Source: Nitrospirillum pindoramense
GTDB lineage: Bacteria; Pseudomonadota; Alphaproteobacteria; Azospirillales; Azospirillaceae
Reading direction: 5' to 3'
Length of the DNA: 64,000 nt
Assembly (NCBI RefSeq): GCF_007827955.1
Contig: NZ_VITR01000014.1
Span: 124,001 to 188,000, forward strand
Made by a program: the position numbers and the translations under genes. A model generated the notes under the pieces. That model did no database searches and was not told where the DNA came from. It saw only the letters and a program-made list of their open reading frames with translations. Below, piece by piece: positions 45,690 through 54,686 of this stretch (its first letter is position 1; each line of letters opens with the position of its first letter).

Positions 45690-46154
45690 ATGACGACCGA
45701 CCCCGTTCCCCCCGATAATCCCGTCAGGGTGACGCCGAGGCCCAGTGTCGCCGGTGAGAGGGAGGATGCCTTGACGGACACTCAGGAAGAGATCGTCGCC
45801 CCGCCCAAGGGCATGGTCGGCACGGCCATGATGCGCGGCATGCGCCGCTGCTGCCCCAACTGCGGCGCCCACACCCTGTTCGTCGGCTATACCAAGGTGG
45901 CGCCGGTCTGCACCAACTGCGGGTTGGAAACGGGTAATTTCCGCGCCGACGACGCGCCACCCTACTTTACCATCTTCGTCGTCGGCCATATCGTGGTCGG
46001 CGCCGCCCTGGCGGTGGAACAGAACTTTCATCCCCCCCTGTGGGTGCATGCCGCCCTGTGGGGACCGTTGACCCTGGGCCTGTCGCTGGCCTTGCTGCCC
46101 CTGTTCAAGGGGGCGGTGATCGGCGTGCAGTGGGCCATGGGCATCCGCGGCTGA
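45690..46154 (+). CDS. DUF983 family zinc-ribbon membrane protein
   Basis: 154 residues. Zinc ribbon CCPNCGAHTLFVGYTKVAPVCTNCGLE (CxxC twice), followed by two membrane helices (YFTIFVVGHIVVGAALAVE, LWVHAALWGPLTLGLSLALLPLFKG). DUF983 proteins are small membrane proteins of unknown function, often near rpmG or cytochrome oxidase genes. The start could also be the Met at the GMVGTAMMRG region, but the longer form is kept. Confidence 0.9.
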   Translation: MTTDPVPPDNPVRVTPRPSVAGEREDALTDTQEEIVAPPKGMVGTAMMRGMRRCCPNCGAHTLFVGYTKVAPVCTNCGLETGNFRADDAPPYFTIFVVGHIVVGAALAVEQNFHPPLWVHAALWGPLTLGLSLALLPLFKGAVIGVQWAMGIRG

Positions 46155-46178
46155 GGGAACAACAAACCGGGAGGCGCC

Positions 46179-47810
46179 GTGGCCCAGGCCACCTGCCGGG
46201 CGAACCGCGCCCGGACCGCCAATGTCAGGCCTGCGCATATCCGCCGGGGCGCCGCCCTGGCCCGGAGCCTGTCAGCGCTTGCCGGCCTGTCAGGGCTTGC
46301 CGGAATGCTCGCCCTCGCAGCCTGCGCTGGCAGCCCCGGCGGGAAGGGCGTCACCGCCGAGCAGTTTTACCAGAGCGCCTACGGCAAGATCGATGAGCTG
46401 TACCTGGACCCGGTGGACATGCGCCGCCTGGTGGTCGATGGCCTGATCCACGCGGGCCGGGTGGTGCCGGACCTGACGGTGACCGTGCCCCCCGACCAGG
46501 CCACCGTGATCCTGGCGGTGGGCAAGCGGACGCCGCGCACCTTTGCCCTGTCCCCCAACGACTTGCCCCAAAGCCAAGACGCGGCGCCCTGGGCGCACCT
46601 GGCCGCCAGCATCACCGATTGGGTGGTGGCGCAATCCACCGACCTGGCATCGGCCCAGCAGGACCGGGAAACCCTGTTCCGCGCCCTGCTGGAGGGCGCC
46701 ACCGCCGACCTCGACCCCTACAGCCGCTATTCCGTGCCGGCGGCGGCGCGGACGGAGCGGACGCGGCGGGAGGGCTATGTCGGCATCGGTGTGACGCTGG
46801 AGGAAACGCCGCGCGGCTTCCGCATCCTCGCCGTGGCGCCCGGCAGCCCGGCCGCCACAGCTGGCCTGCAGGCGGGCGACGTCATCGTCGCCGTGGGCGG
46901 CCTGCCCGTGGATACCACCGGCGGGGGCGGCCCCACCCTGACGGTCGAGGCGGTGATGAACCGCCTCAGCGGCCCGGAAGGCACCGGCGTGCCGGTGCGC
47001 GTCGCCCGTACCGGGGGCATGGTGACGCTGCTCATCAGCCGCCAGCGCATCATCCTGCCCACGGTGATGGCGGAGCGGACGGGCGCGGTGGGCGTGCTGC
47101 ATGTCAGCCGGTTCAACGCCGGCACGGCGGACGCGCTGGCCGCCGCCGTCCGCCACCTGCGCGACACCGCCGGCACGGCGGGCCCGCCCACGGGCTGGGT
47201 GCTGGACCTGCGCGGCAACACCGGCGGCCTGCTAGACCAGGCCGTGGCCGTGGCCGACCTGTTCATCACCAGCGGCCCCATCCTGAACACCGTGGGCCGC
47301 CACCCCGACAGCGTGCAGCACTACGACGCCACGCCGGACGACATCCTGGACGGCGCCCCCCTGGTGGTTCTGGCCGATGGACAGACCGCGTCCTCCGCCG
47401 AGATCGTGCTGGGCGCCCTGGTCGACAGTGGGCGGGCGCTGGACGTGGGCACCACCAGCTTCGGCAAAGGCGTGGTCCAGACCGTCGCCCCCCTGCCCAA
47501 TGGCGGGGAGCTGTTCATCACCTGGTCGCGCATCCTGACCCCGGCGGGCCGCATGTTTGACCATAAGGGCTTGGCGCCCGCCATCTGCACCGCCGGGCTG
47601 ACCGACCCCGCCGCCATCCTGGCCCCCTTGCGCGCCCAGCCGCGGCCCATCGGCACGCCCGCCGCCTGCCCGGCGGAGCGCAATCGCCCGGCGCCGGTGG
47701 ACCTGACGGTGGCGGAGGATCTGCTGGCTAACCCACCCCTGTTGCGCCGTGCCCAACTGGCGGGCCAGCCCCTGCTGGCCGACCAGCCAGCGGCGGGCAA
47801 TGATCCCTGA
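46179..47810 (+). CDS. S41 (C-terminal processing) peptidase, lipoprotein
   Basis: 543 residues from GTG 46179 with GGGAGG 4 nt upstream. N-terminus ends in a lipobox-like LALAACAGS (cleavage before Cys), indicating a lipid anchor. PDZ domain at ~195-290 (GYVGIGVTLEETPRGFRILAVAPGSPAATAGLQAGDVIVAVGG) and tail-specific protease domain with catalytic Ser near 405 (DGQTASSAEI) and Lys near 430 (SFGKGVVQTV). It degrades periplasmic proteins. Follows DUF983 by 24 bp. Confidence 0.93.
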   Translation: MAQATCRANRARTANVRPAHIRRGAALARSLSALAGLSGLAGMLALAACAGSPGGKGVTAEQFYQSAYGKIDELYLDPVDMRRLVVDGLIHAGRVVPDLTVTVPPDQATVILAVGKRTPRTFALSPNDLPQSQDAAPWAHLAASITDWVVAQSTDLASAQQDRETLFRALLEGATADLDPYSRYSVPAAARTERTRREGYVGIGVTLEETPRGFRILAVAPGSPAATAGLQAGDVIVAVGGLPVDTTGGGGPTLTVEAVMNRLSGPEGTGVPVRVARTGGMVTLLISRQRIILPTVMAERTGAVGVLHVSRFNAGTADALAAAVRHLRDTAGTAGPPTGWVLDLRGNTGGLLDQAVAVADLFITSGPILNTVGRHPDSVQHYDATPDDILDGAPLVVLADGQTASSAEIVLGALVDSGRALDVGTTSFGKGVVQTVAPLPNGGELFITWSRILTPAGRMFDHKGLAPAICTAGLTDPAAILAPLRAQPRPIGTPAACPAERNRPAPVDLTVAEDLLANPPLLRRAQLAGQPLLADQPAAGNDP

Positions 47811-47824
47811 CGCGGCCGGGACCG

Positions 47825-47998
47825 TTATTCCGTCGCGGAAGCCGGCGGCGCCCCGCCTTCCATTGATGTGCCGGTTGATTCCGCCATCGTCTGAAACAGC
47901 TCGCCTTCGGCCTGGGCGGGTGTCTCGCCCACGACCTTCACGTTGCTCTGCGTCACCGAATCAGTGATCTGGCTGTTCACGACTGTGGGAAAGGCCAT
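47825..47998 (-). CDS. RebB-family R-body protein (orphan, short)
   Basis: 57 residues from ATG 47998, which has AGGAG 7 nt upstream. The whole N-terminal signature of RebB is present: MAFPTVVNSQITDSVTQSNVKVVGETPAQAEGELFQTMAES. It is shorter than Caedibacter RebB (~105). R-bodies are coiled protein ribbons that unroll on pH change and were found in a Paramecium symbiont; related genes are widespread in alphaproteobacteria without known use. No rebA/C/D genes are adjacent, so this is an isolated member. It lies between the S41 peptidase and rpmG genes. Confidence 0.85.
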   Translation of the reverse strand: MAFPTVVNSQITDSVTQSNVKVVGETPAQAEGELFQTMAESTGTSMEGGAPPASATE

Positions 47999-48168
47999 GG
48001 GGTTTCTCCTGTCCGGCACCGTGCAACGATCGCACGGAAGGCGTTCAGAATAGTCCATTCAGCGGCGTCGGGGCAGCCTGCGGCCGGCCACCTGGGGTGG
48101 CGCGGCCCCATGCACGGCGCGCATCCCCCGCCGCAGCGCCCGTTCCCGCGGCGTATGGCTCTTTGGCC

Positions 48169-48196
48169 TTGACTCTCAGGGCCCGCTGACTAAAGT
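48169..48196 (+). promoter_or_regulatory. Probable sigma-70 promoter of rpmG
   Basis: TTGACT (48169-48174) and TAAAGT (48191-48196) with 16-bp spacing, upstream of rpmG with no competing gene. Confidence 0.5.
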
Positions 48197-48303
48197 GCCG
48201 CGACGCCGTGCCCCAGAGGGCCACGGTACGGAATTGTTTTTGACCGCCCCCGACCCGCCAGAGTGGCGACCGAACGGGGTTGTCGTAGGTGGGATTAAAG
48301 GTC

Positions 48304-48471
48304 ATGGCCAAGCAGAATACCGTGCTGATCCGTCTGATCAGCTCCGCTGAAACCGGCTTCTTCTACGTGAAGAAGAAGAACCCGCGCAAGACGACCGAGA
48401 AGCTGGAGTTCCGGAAGTACGATCCGGTTGCTCGCAAGCACGTGCTGTTCAAGGAAGCCAAGATCAAGTAA
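48304..48471 (+). CDS. rpmG: 50S ribosomal protein L33
   Basis: 55 residues: [55 protein letters not shown]. This is a clear L33, of the type without Zn-binding Cys. Start ATG 48304; the earlier Met in the open frame (MGLKV) is not in family alignments. A ribosomal component near the exit site region. Strong hairpin downstream. Confidence 0.96.
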   Translation: MAKQNTVLIRLISSAETGFFYVKKKNPRKTTEKLEFRKYDPVARKHVLFKEAKIK

Positions 48472-48565
48472 GTCCCGCGCGCCCGCTCGGGCGCGCCGTT
48501 CCGGCCCTATGCCCCGCCCCCACGGGCGACAGAATGCCGGAACCGTTAAGGACACTGGTCAGGCG

Positions 48566-48590
48566 AAGGGCCGCTCCTCGAGCGGCCCTT
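48566..48590 (+). terminator. Intrinsic terminator downstream of rpmG
   Basis: AAGGGCCGCT (48566-48575) pairs perfectly with AGCGGCCCTT (48581-48590), loop CCTCG, followed by TCCTAT. A second GC hairpin without T-run lies at 48478-48498. Confidence 0.82.
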
Positions 48591-48600
48591 TCCTATTGGC

Positions 48601-49431
48601 ATGTCTGGCGGCTGGGGTATTCTCCCGGCGCGCCAGAACCTTGGGAACACCGCTTCCGTGCCTTCCAGCCCGACACTCCCGTGCCCCGTCTTCGTCATCA
48701 ATCTAGAGCATGACGGGGTGCGGCGCGCGCATATGACCGACCAGTGCGCGCGCCTGGGGCTAGCGGCGGAGTTCGTGCCGGCGGTGAACGGCCGTGCCCT
48801 CGGCGACGCCGACCGCGCCGCCTATGACCGCGCGAAGGCGCTGCGCGTCTATGGCGTGGAGATGCTGGACACGGAGATCGGCTGCTACCTCAGCCACTAT
48901 CGCCTTTATGAGCGCATGGTGCGGGAGAACATCCCCGCCGCCCTCATCCTGGAGGACGATGTGGAGCTGAGCCCCGCCCTGCCCCGTATCGTGGCCGATC
49001 TGCTGGCCGACCCCGCGCCGGAATGGCAGGTGGTGCGGCTGGAATCCTTGCGCCCGCGCGTGCGCGAGCCCAAGTCCCCCAAGTTCCGGGGACGCACCGT
49101 TAAAACCCTGCGCGATGGCGAGCTGGTGCGCCTAGGCACCCACGTGCTGGGCTTCGGCGCCTATCTCATCCGCCTGGAGGGGGCCAGGCGCATGCTGGAC
49201 TACGGTCGGCGCATCTTCATGCCGGTGGACCAGACCATGGACCGTTACTGGGACAACGGCATCGCCCCCTACCTGGTGCGCCCCATCCCCGTCCGCCAGC
49301 GCACCGACATGGATTCGCGCATCGGCGCCCGCCCCGCCGGCCGGCACGAGGGCCAGCCCCTGGCCATACAGTTGGCCCGCCGCTGGCAGCGCCTGTCGGA
49401 CAGCGTGCGCAAGCGCCTGTACCGGGGTTGA
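48601..49431 (+). CDS. Glycosyltransferase family 25 protein
   Basis: 276 residues from ATG 48601; GTG 48658 is an alternative giving a start closer to VFVINLEHDG, where the family begins. Motifs: PVFVINLEHDGVRRAHM, FVPAVNGR, EIGCYLSHYRLYERMV, AALILEDDVEL and the C-terminal YLVRPIPVRQ. GT25 enzymes add sugars to lipooligosaccharide or collagen-like acceptors; here LPS is likely. Convergent with pleD. Confidence 0.88.
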   Translation: MSGGWGILPARQNLGNTASVPSSPTLPCPVFVINLEHDGVRRAHMTDQCARLGLAAEFVPAVNGRALGDADRAAYDRAKALRVYGVEMLDTEIGCYLSHYRLYERMVRENIPAALILEDDVELSPALPRIVADLLADPAPEWQVVRLESLRPRVREPKSPKFRGRTVKTLRDGELVRLGTHVLGFGAYLIRLEGARRMLDYGRRIFMPVDQTMDRYWDNGIAPYLVRPIPVRQRTDMDSRIGARPAGRHEGQPLAIQLARRWQRLSDSVRKRLYRG

Positions 49432-49465
49432 TACGCGGCTGATAGGCGCGACGCCTAAGAAAACA

Positions 49466-50914
49466 TCAACCCGGCAGGGTGAGATCCGGCGTGTCGGCGG
49501 CACGGGCCAACGGCGGCGCCTCCAGGCTGCTGTCGGTCACGACGCGGTTGCGACCGGCGCGCTTGGCCTCATAGAGGGCCATGTCGGCCCGGCGCAGCAG
49601 GCTGTCGCCCGTTTCCATGCGGCCATCGCCCAGGGCGCCATCGGCCACGGCCACGCCGACGGAGATGGTCACCGTGATCTCCCCGCCATCGACGCTGACC
49701 TTGAACGGCGTCTCGGCGATGCGGCGGCGCAGGCGTTCCGCCACCAGGACACCGGCGGCGAGATCGGTGTCGGGCATGACGACGACGAACTCCTCGCCGC
49801 CCAGCCGGGCCACCAGGTCGAAGTTGCGCAGGTTGCGGCTGGCGCGCTGCGCCACCTCCTTCAAGACCTCGTCCCCCACGCCGTGGCCGTAGGTGTCGTT
49901 CACGACCTTGAAATGGTCGATATCGAACAACAGGGCGGCCACCGGCTTGTGGTTGTCGCCGCCCCGGTCCAGCAGGCGCGGCAGGTGCGCGCTCAAGTAA
50001 CGGCGGTTGAACAGGCCGGTGAGGCTGTCGGTCAGGGCCAGGGACAGGCTCTGCTCATAATTCGCGCGCAACCGCTCCTGATAACGCTTGCGGCGAATCT
50101 GGGTGCGCGCCCGGGCCATCAACTCGTTCCGGTCGATGGGCTTGATCAGGTAATCGTTGGCGCCCAGCTCCAGGCCCTTGGCCACGCGGTCGATATCCGT
50201 TTCGTCCGCCACCAGCAGGACCGGCACCTGGCGGGTCTTCTCCTGCGAGCGCAGCTGGGAGCAGAGGCGCAGGCCATCCTCCCGCATCAGCGTCAGGCTG
50301 ATGACGATGAAGTCGAAATCACCAGCCAGCGCCTGCTCCAGGCCCTTGGCGCAGGTGTCGGCCGCCGCCACCCGGCCGCGGTCGCGGCACAGCGTCTCGG
50401 TGATCTTGTCCAGGTCGATGGAGCTGTCCTCCACCACCAGGACGTTGGCGCCCTCCGCCGACTGGTTGTGCATGCTGTCGGTGGACACCAGCATGCCCAG
50501 CTGGCCCGAGGTGCTTTCGCGCAGGCGCCATTCGTCCATCATCATCTTGAGACGGACCAGGGAGCGGACGCGGGCGAACAGCGCCACATCGTTGACGGGC
50601 TTGGTCAGGAAATCGTCGGCGCCAGCCTCCAGCCCCCGCACGCGGTCGGCGATGTCGGACAGGGCGGTCACCATCACGACGGGGATGTGCATGATGGCGG
50701 GGTCGCTGCGGATGCGCTCGCACACCTCAAACCCGTCCATGCCGGGCATCATCACGTCCAGCAGCACGATGTCGGGCGCATGCGCCTTGATCTTCTCCAG
50801 TGCCTCCGGCCCGCTGCTGGCGGTGATGACGTCGAAATACTCGCGCGTCAGCTTCGCCGCGAGCAGCTTGACGTTGGGCAGGACATCATCAACGACCAGG
50901 ACGCGAGCCGACAT
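49466..50914 (-). CDS. pleD: Diguanylate cyclase response regulator PleD
   Basis: 482 residues, receiver-receiver-GGDEF as in Caulobacter PleD. REC1 phospho-acceptor D53 (VLLDVMMP), REC2 lacks it (IVISLTL) and acts as an adaptor, GGDEF with GGEEF at 371-375 and the inhibitory RxxD site (RNFD) five residues before it. It makes c-di-GMP on phosphorylation and controls polar morphogenesis and motility. Lies 64 bp downstream of divK in the same operon, the classic arrangement. Confidence 0.96.
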   Translation of the reverse strand: MSARVLVVDDVLPNVKLLAAKLTREYFDVITASSGPEALEKIKAHAPDIVLLDVMMPGMDGFEVCERIRSDPAIMHIPVVMVTALSDIADRVRGLEAGADDFLTKPVNDVALFARVRSLVRLKMMMDEWRLRESTSGQLGMLVSTDSMHNQSAEGANVLVVEDSSIDLDKITETLCRDRGRVAAADTCAKGLEQALAGDFDFIVISLTLMREDGLRLCSQLRSQEKTRQVPVLLVADETDIDRVAKGLELGANDYLIKPIDRNELMARARTQIRRKRYQERLRANYEQSLSLALTDSLTGLFNRRYLSAHLPRLLDRGGDNHKPVAALLFDIDHFKVVNDTYGHGVGDEVLKEVAQRASRNLRNFDLVARLGGEEFVVVMPDTDLAAGVLVAERLRRRIAETPFKVSVDGGEITVTISVGVAVADGALGDGRMETGDSLLRRADMALYEAKRAGRNRVVTDSSLEAPPLARAADTPDLTLPG

Positions 50915-50978
50915 GACACCACTTATTCCGGCCGCGGCGGAAACGCCACAGCTTGATCAAAAGGCACTACCGCGCACC

Positions 50979-51362
50979 CTAATCCAGAAAGCGCCGAACT
51001 GTCCGGATGAAAGTGGCGACTGAGATGGGTTTGGCGATGTAATCATCACAACCGCCTTCCCGGATACGCTCCTCGTCGCCCTTCATGGCAAAGGCCGTGA
51101 CGGCGATGATCGGGATCGACCCCAGCTCCTGATCCTCCTTCAACCAGCGCGTCACGTCCAGACCGGAAAGCTCCGGAAGCTGTATATCCATAAGAATAAG
51201 GTCCGGACGGTGCTGCCGCGCCAACTCCACCGCCATGACGCCATCGCGGGTCTGCACCGTGCGATAGCCGTGCGCCTCCAGCAGATCATTGAAAAGCTTC
51301 ATATTAAGTTCGTTGTCCTCAACGATGAGGACACATTTTTTGGCGGCGGCAACCGTGGCCAT
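50979..51362 (-). CDS. divK: Single-domain response regulator DivK
   Basis: 127 residues: receiver with phospho-acceptor D59 (LILMDIQLP), acidic VEDNELN, Thr in AVTAFAM and Lys in IAKPI. In Caulobacter DivK regulates PleC/DivJ and the CckA-CtrA pathway at cell poles. Upstream of pleD as in Caulobacter; the pair supports the alphaproteobacterial identity. Confidence 0.95.
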   Translation of the reverse strand: MATVAAAKKCVLIVEDNELNMKLFNDLLEAHGYRTVQTRDGVMAVELARQHRPDLILMDIQLPELSGLDVTRWLKEDQELGSIPIIAVTAFAMKGDEERIREGGCDDYIAKPISVATFIRTVRRFLD

Positions 51363-51603
51363 GAGGCGGTCCGTAGCGATGTGGGGGCTACACTAAAGGA
51401 CAAGTCGGGCGGGTACAACCGTTATGGGGCGCGCCCGCAGGTTATGCGCCGCCGGTTCGATGTCGCGCTGCCATCCGTGCCTGCCAACCCTTGTTATAGG
51501 CCCTCTGGGTAGCCCTAAGGCGCCCACCTCATCCGAACAGGTAGTCCGCGATTAACGTTGGACTAGAGGGAATCGACCGGAATATCGCCGCGCGCGATAA
51601 TTT

Positions 51604-53691
51604 TCAGTCCGGGCGGGCCCCGGCCAATTGCCGGCACCAGGCGGCGAGGTCCAGCAGACCGCGGCGCCGCGCGCCTTCCGCATCATCCGCCGCCACCTCC
51701 AGCCGGCGGCCCGCCCGCCGGGCGAAGGCGGAGAGGCGGGGCGGGTCCTCGATCAGTCGCCCCAGCGCCAGCATGACCAGCTCGGCCCGGCGGCGGTCCT
51801 GGGGGCCAAGCCCGGGGAGCAGGCCGCGCATGGCGATCAGCGCCCGCCCAACGTCCATGCGGGCGCGCGCCTGGGCCAGGGCGCCGTCCCCATTCCCGGC
51901 CACCCCGCCGCCGGAGGCCACCTCCCAGACCGCCAGCCGGGCGAGGCGGTGATGATGGCGGTATTCCCACGCCTTGCCATCCGGCGACGCCGCCCCGGAC
52001 GCCAAGGCCCGGACGCTGGCGGAGAAGCTGACCAGCAGGCGGCGCACCTCCCCCTTCCCGTCCACCGGCAGGATCAGCCGGTAGGTCAGCAGAATCCATA
52101 TGGCGGCCATCACGATGGCGGCGGCGGCGTTGAGAAACGCCTGCAGGTCGTAATTCATGGGGTTGGTGGGGGCCACCAGGGTCAGGAACAGCAAGGGCAT
52201 GAAGCTGCCGAAATCCCCCCGCCCCGGTCGTTGCGACATCAGGGCGGCGACCACGATGATGGGCGCCAGCACCAACGACAGGCCCCAGAACTCCGACAAG
52301 GCCGGCAGCAGCAGGAAGGTCACGGGCAGGCCCAGCAGCCCCGCCCACAGGGCGGCGCGAAAAACCTGGACGCTGACCTGCTCCGGGTTGGCGCGGCTGG
52401 CCAGCAGGGCTCCGAAGGCGCTGGTCCAACTCAGCATGATGGTTCCGGCCGGCCATTCGGTGGCGACCCAGAAGCTGGCCGCCAGGCCGACGGAGATCAG
52501 CGTGCGGAGCGCCGCGATGACCGCGCTGCCCAGCGGGCCGTCCGCCGGCTCGGGCAGGGTGAAGGCCAGGCGGCGGGCCGGGTCGCGCGCCACGGCCACC
52601 TGGACCAGAAGGTCCAGCACCTCCCCCAACTGGTGCGCGGCGGTCAGCGCGGCGGTATCGCCGGCCCGATGGGCCAGGTGCAGCGCCACCCTCAGGCGGC
52701 GCCGCGCGGCGGCGGCGGCGATGCGGAAGGCCGGGCCGTCGCCCTCCCCCAACGGTCTCAGGCAGGCCAGCAAGGGCTCGGCGGCGGCCGGCAGCGACGC
52801 CAGCGCCCGGCGGGCGGCGTCCATGCGGGCCAGAAGGCCGAACAGCGCGGCGGCGGCCACCCGCGCGCCATCGGACTGCCGCCGGAACGCGGCTGATTCC
52901 ACCGCCGCGTACGTCGCCAGATCATCCAGGCCCTGCAACTCGGCCAACAGGTCCCGGTGCCGGCGGCCGGGCGTGCCCGCCCCGGTCAGGTCATCGGCCA
53001 ACGCCCCGATCACCGCGGCGGTGACGCGGGCCACCCGGCTCTCCAACCGCTGGGCCGCCGTCACCGGCCACAGGATGCCGGATACCATCATCTTGGCCAG
53101 CACGCCCACGACGATGGCCGCCACCCGAGCCGCGGCGATGTCGAAGGTGCGCAAGGGATCATCCACCGCGCCCAGCGCCACCAGGGCCAAGGTGTAGCCA
53201 GCCAGCACGGCCGCGTACGACCGGAAGCGGCGCAGCCGGTTGGCCAGCGCCACGCAGCCCGCCAGCCACAGGCCGTACAGCAGCAGGAAGGCCTCCGGCG
53301 ACTGGCCGAAGCCCGCCATCAGCGCCAACGCCGCCGCAGCCCCCACCAGGGTGCCGGCGATGCGCCAAACACTCTTGGCGATGACGGCCCCGCTCATGGG
53401 ATGGCTGACGATCAGCACCGTCACCGCCGCCGTCTGCGGGCTTTCCAATTGCAGCGCGTAGGCGAGGTAGAGCGCCAGTAAAGTGGCCAGCGCCGTGCGC
53501 ACGGCGTGCCCCACCGCCCCCCGACTGGGCATCCATTCCCCCATCCGCGGCAGTCCAAGCCCCTTGAGGACGGGAAGCGAGGGGGCGACGGCGGGGGCTA
53601 GGCTTGGGGAGGACACGGGGGGAAACGCCACGCGGAGTTGGGGCCCGGAACCGCCCATGAGCGGAACGCCAGCCAGTTCATCGATTTGCAT
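51604..53691 (-). CDS. FUSC-family efflux pump subunit (AaeB-like)
   Basis: 695 residues from ATG 53691 (GGGGAG before it); GTG 53703 is also open. Two groups of membrane helices, each opening with the FUSC motif: GHAVRTALATLLALYLAYALQLESPQTAAVTVLIV and ALRTLISVGLAASFWVATEWPAGTIMLSWTSAFGALLAS, separated by a soluble helical domain. AaeB-like pumps export hydroxylated aromatic acids with a membrane-fusion protein. The partner subunits lie 2-5 kb away (55580-58167), not in the usual adjacent order; two LysR genes stand between. Confidence 0.88.
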   Translation of the reverse strand: MQIDELAGVPLMGGSGPQLRVAFPPVSSPSLAPAVAPSLPVLKGLGLPRMGEWMPSRGAVGHAVRTALATLLALYLAYALQLESPQTAAVTVLIVSHPMSGAVIAKSVWRIAGTLVGAAAALALMAGFGQSPEAFLLLYGLWLAGCVALANRLRRFRSYAAVLAGYTLALVALGAVDDPLRTFDIAAARVAAIVVGVLAKMMVSGILWPVTAAQRLESRVARVTAAVIGALADDLTGAGTPGRRHRDLLAELQGLDDLATYAAVESAAFRRQSDGARVAAAALFGLLARMDAARRALASLPAAAEPLLACLRPLGEGDGPAFRIAAAAARRRLRVALHLAHRAGDTAALTAAHQLGEVLDLLVQVAVARDPARRLAFTLPEPADGPLGSAVIAALRTLISVGLAASFWVATEWPAGTIMLSWTSAFGALLASRANPEQVSVQVFRAALWAGLLGLPVTFLLLPALSEFWGLSLVLAPIIVVAALMSQRPGRGDFGSFMPLLFLTLVAPTNPMNYDLQAFLNAAAAIVMAAIWILLTYRLILPVDGKGEVRRLLVSFSASVRALASGAASPDGKAWEYRHHHRLARLAVWEVASGGGVAGNGDGALAQARARMDVGRALIAMRGLLPGLGPQDRRRAELVMLALGRLIEDPPRLSAFARRAGRRLEVAADDAEGARRRGLLDLAAWCRQLAGARPD

Positions 53692-53714
53692 GATGCTCCC
53701 CACCTGGCCTACAG

Positions 53715-53745
53715 TCCAATATATCGCCTACTGCTTTTCGATATC
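53715..53745. promoter_or_regulatory. Shared 31-bp operator, copy 1
   Basis: TCCAATATATCG-N13-GATATC, containing a perfect ATATCG-N12-CGATAT inverted repeat. It lies between the divergent FUSC (ATG 53691) and LysR (TTG 53768) genes, the expected place of a LysR binding site. A second copy is at 58830-58860. Confidence 0.65.
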
Positions 53746-53767
53746 CAAAACACATAGGCACGCCGTC

Positions 53768-54679
53768 TTGGACATCCGTCACCTGCGCTATTTCACCGCC
53801 GTCGCCGAGGAACTGCACTTCACCCGGGCGGCGGAAAAGCTGGGCATCCGCCAGCCCCCGCTGAGCCAGCAAATCCAGCAGCTGGAGCGGGAGATCGGCA
53901 GCCCCCTGTTCCACCGGCTGTCCCGAGGGGTGGAGCTGACGGCGGTGGGCGTCAGCTTCCTGAAGGACGCCAAGGCCATCCTGGCCCAGATCGATCAGGC
54001 CCTGGCCAGCGCGCGGCAGGTGGCGCGGGGGGAAAAAGGGCGCCTGCGCATGGGGCTCAGCATGTCGGTCACCGCCCACCCCTGGATCGCCCGGCTGATC
54101 CGCGACTACCGCGCCCAGCATCCCGGCGTGCAGGTGACCCTGGAACTGAACGATTTCGGGCAGTTGACCGACGCGGTGCGCGACGGCGCGCTGGACGTGG
54201 CCTTGGTGCGCGGCCGGACGGCGGAGATACCCGGCCTGACCACCTACGCCGTGGTGGAGGAAAAGCTGCTGGCGGCCCTGCCCTTGGGCCATCGCCTGGC
54301 GGACGCCGGCACCCTGGATCTGGCGGAGTTGGCGGATGAGGATTTCCTGATCATCCCGCGCACGGCCGGCCCCAACATCTATGACATCATGATCGCCGCC
54401 TGCCGCAAGGCCGGGTTCAGCCCCCGCATCGTGCAGGAGGTGCCGGCCTTCCCGCCGCTGCTGAACCTGGTGGAGGCCGGGCTGGGCGTGGCGCTGGCGC
54501 CGGACAGCATGCGCAACATGGGCCAGGAGGGCGTGCGGCTGCTGGATTTGAAGGGCGGGGATGACACCGCCCCCATCATGCTGGTCTACCGCGCCAACGA
54601 GGGGGCCGCCGCCGCGCGCGCGCTGGTGGCCCAGGCCCGCCGCGCCGCCGCCATCCATAGCGCGACCACCAAGGCCTGA
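53768..54679 (+). CDS. LysR-family transcriptional regulator 1
   Basis: 303 residues from TTG 53768; homologous starts (LDIRHLRYF) fix this position, as no ATG fits. Winged helix in RHLRYFTAVAEELHFTRAAEKLGIRQPPLSQQIQQLEREIG; periplasmic-binding-type effector domain from ~residue 90. Divergent from the FUSC gene by 76 bp with a 31-bp operator between, so it likely controls that gene and itself. Effector probably an aromatic acid, by family analogy. Confidence 0.93.
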   Translation: MDIRHLRYFTAVAEELHFTRAAEKLGIRQPPLSQQIQQLEREIGSPLFHRLSRGVELTAVGVSFLKDAKAILAQIDQALASARQVARGEKGRLRMGLSMSVTAHPWIARLIRDYRAQHPGVQVTLELNDFGQLTDAVRDGALDVALVRGRTAEIPGLTTYAVVEEKLLAALPLGHRLADAGTLDLAELADEDFLIIPRTAGPNIYDIMIAACRKAGFSPRIVQEVPAFPPLLNLVEAGLGVALAPDSMRNMGQEGVRLLDLKGGDDTAPIMLVYRANEGAAAARALVAQARRAAAIHSATTKA

Positions 54680-54686
54680 GGACATC

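Noticed and set aside
48478-48498. Hairpin right after rpmG as terminator
   Set aside because: Perfect GC stem but no T-run; the hairpin at 48566-48590 is a better candidate.
51541-51600. CtrA box near divK
   Set aside because: A GATTAACG half-site is present, but no second TTAA at the 7-bp spacing.
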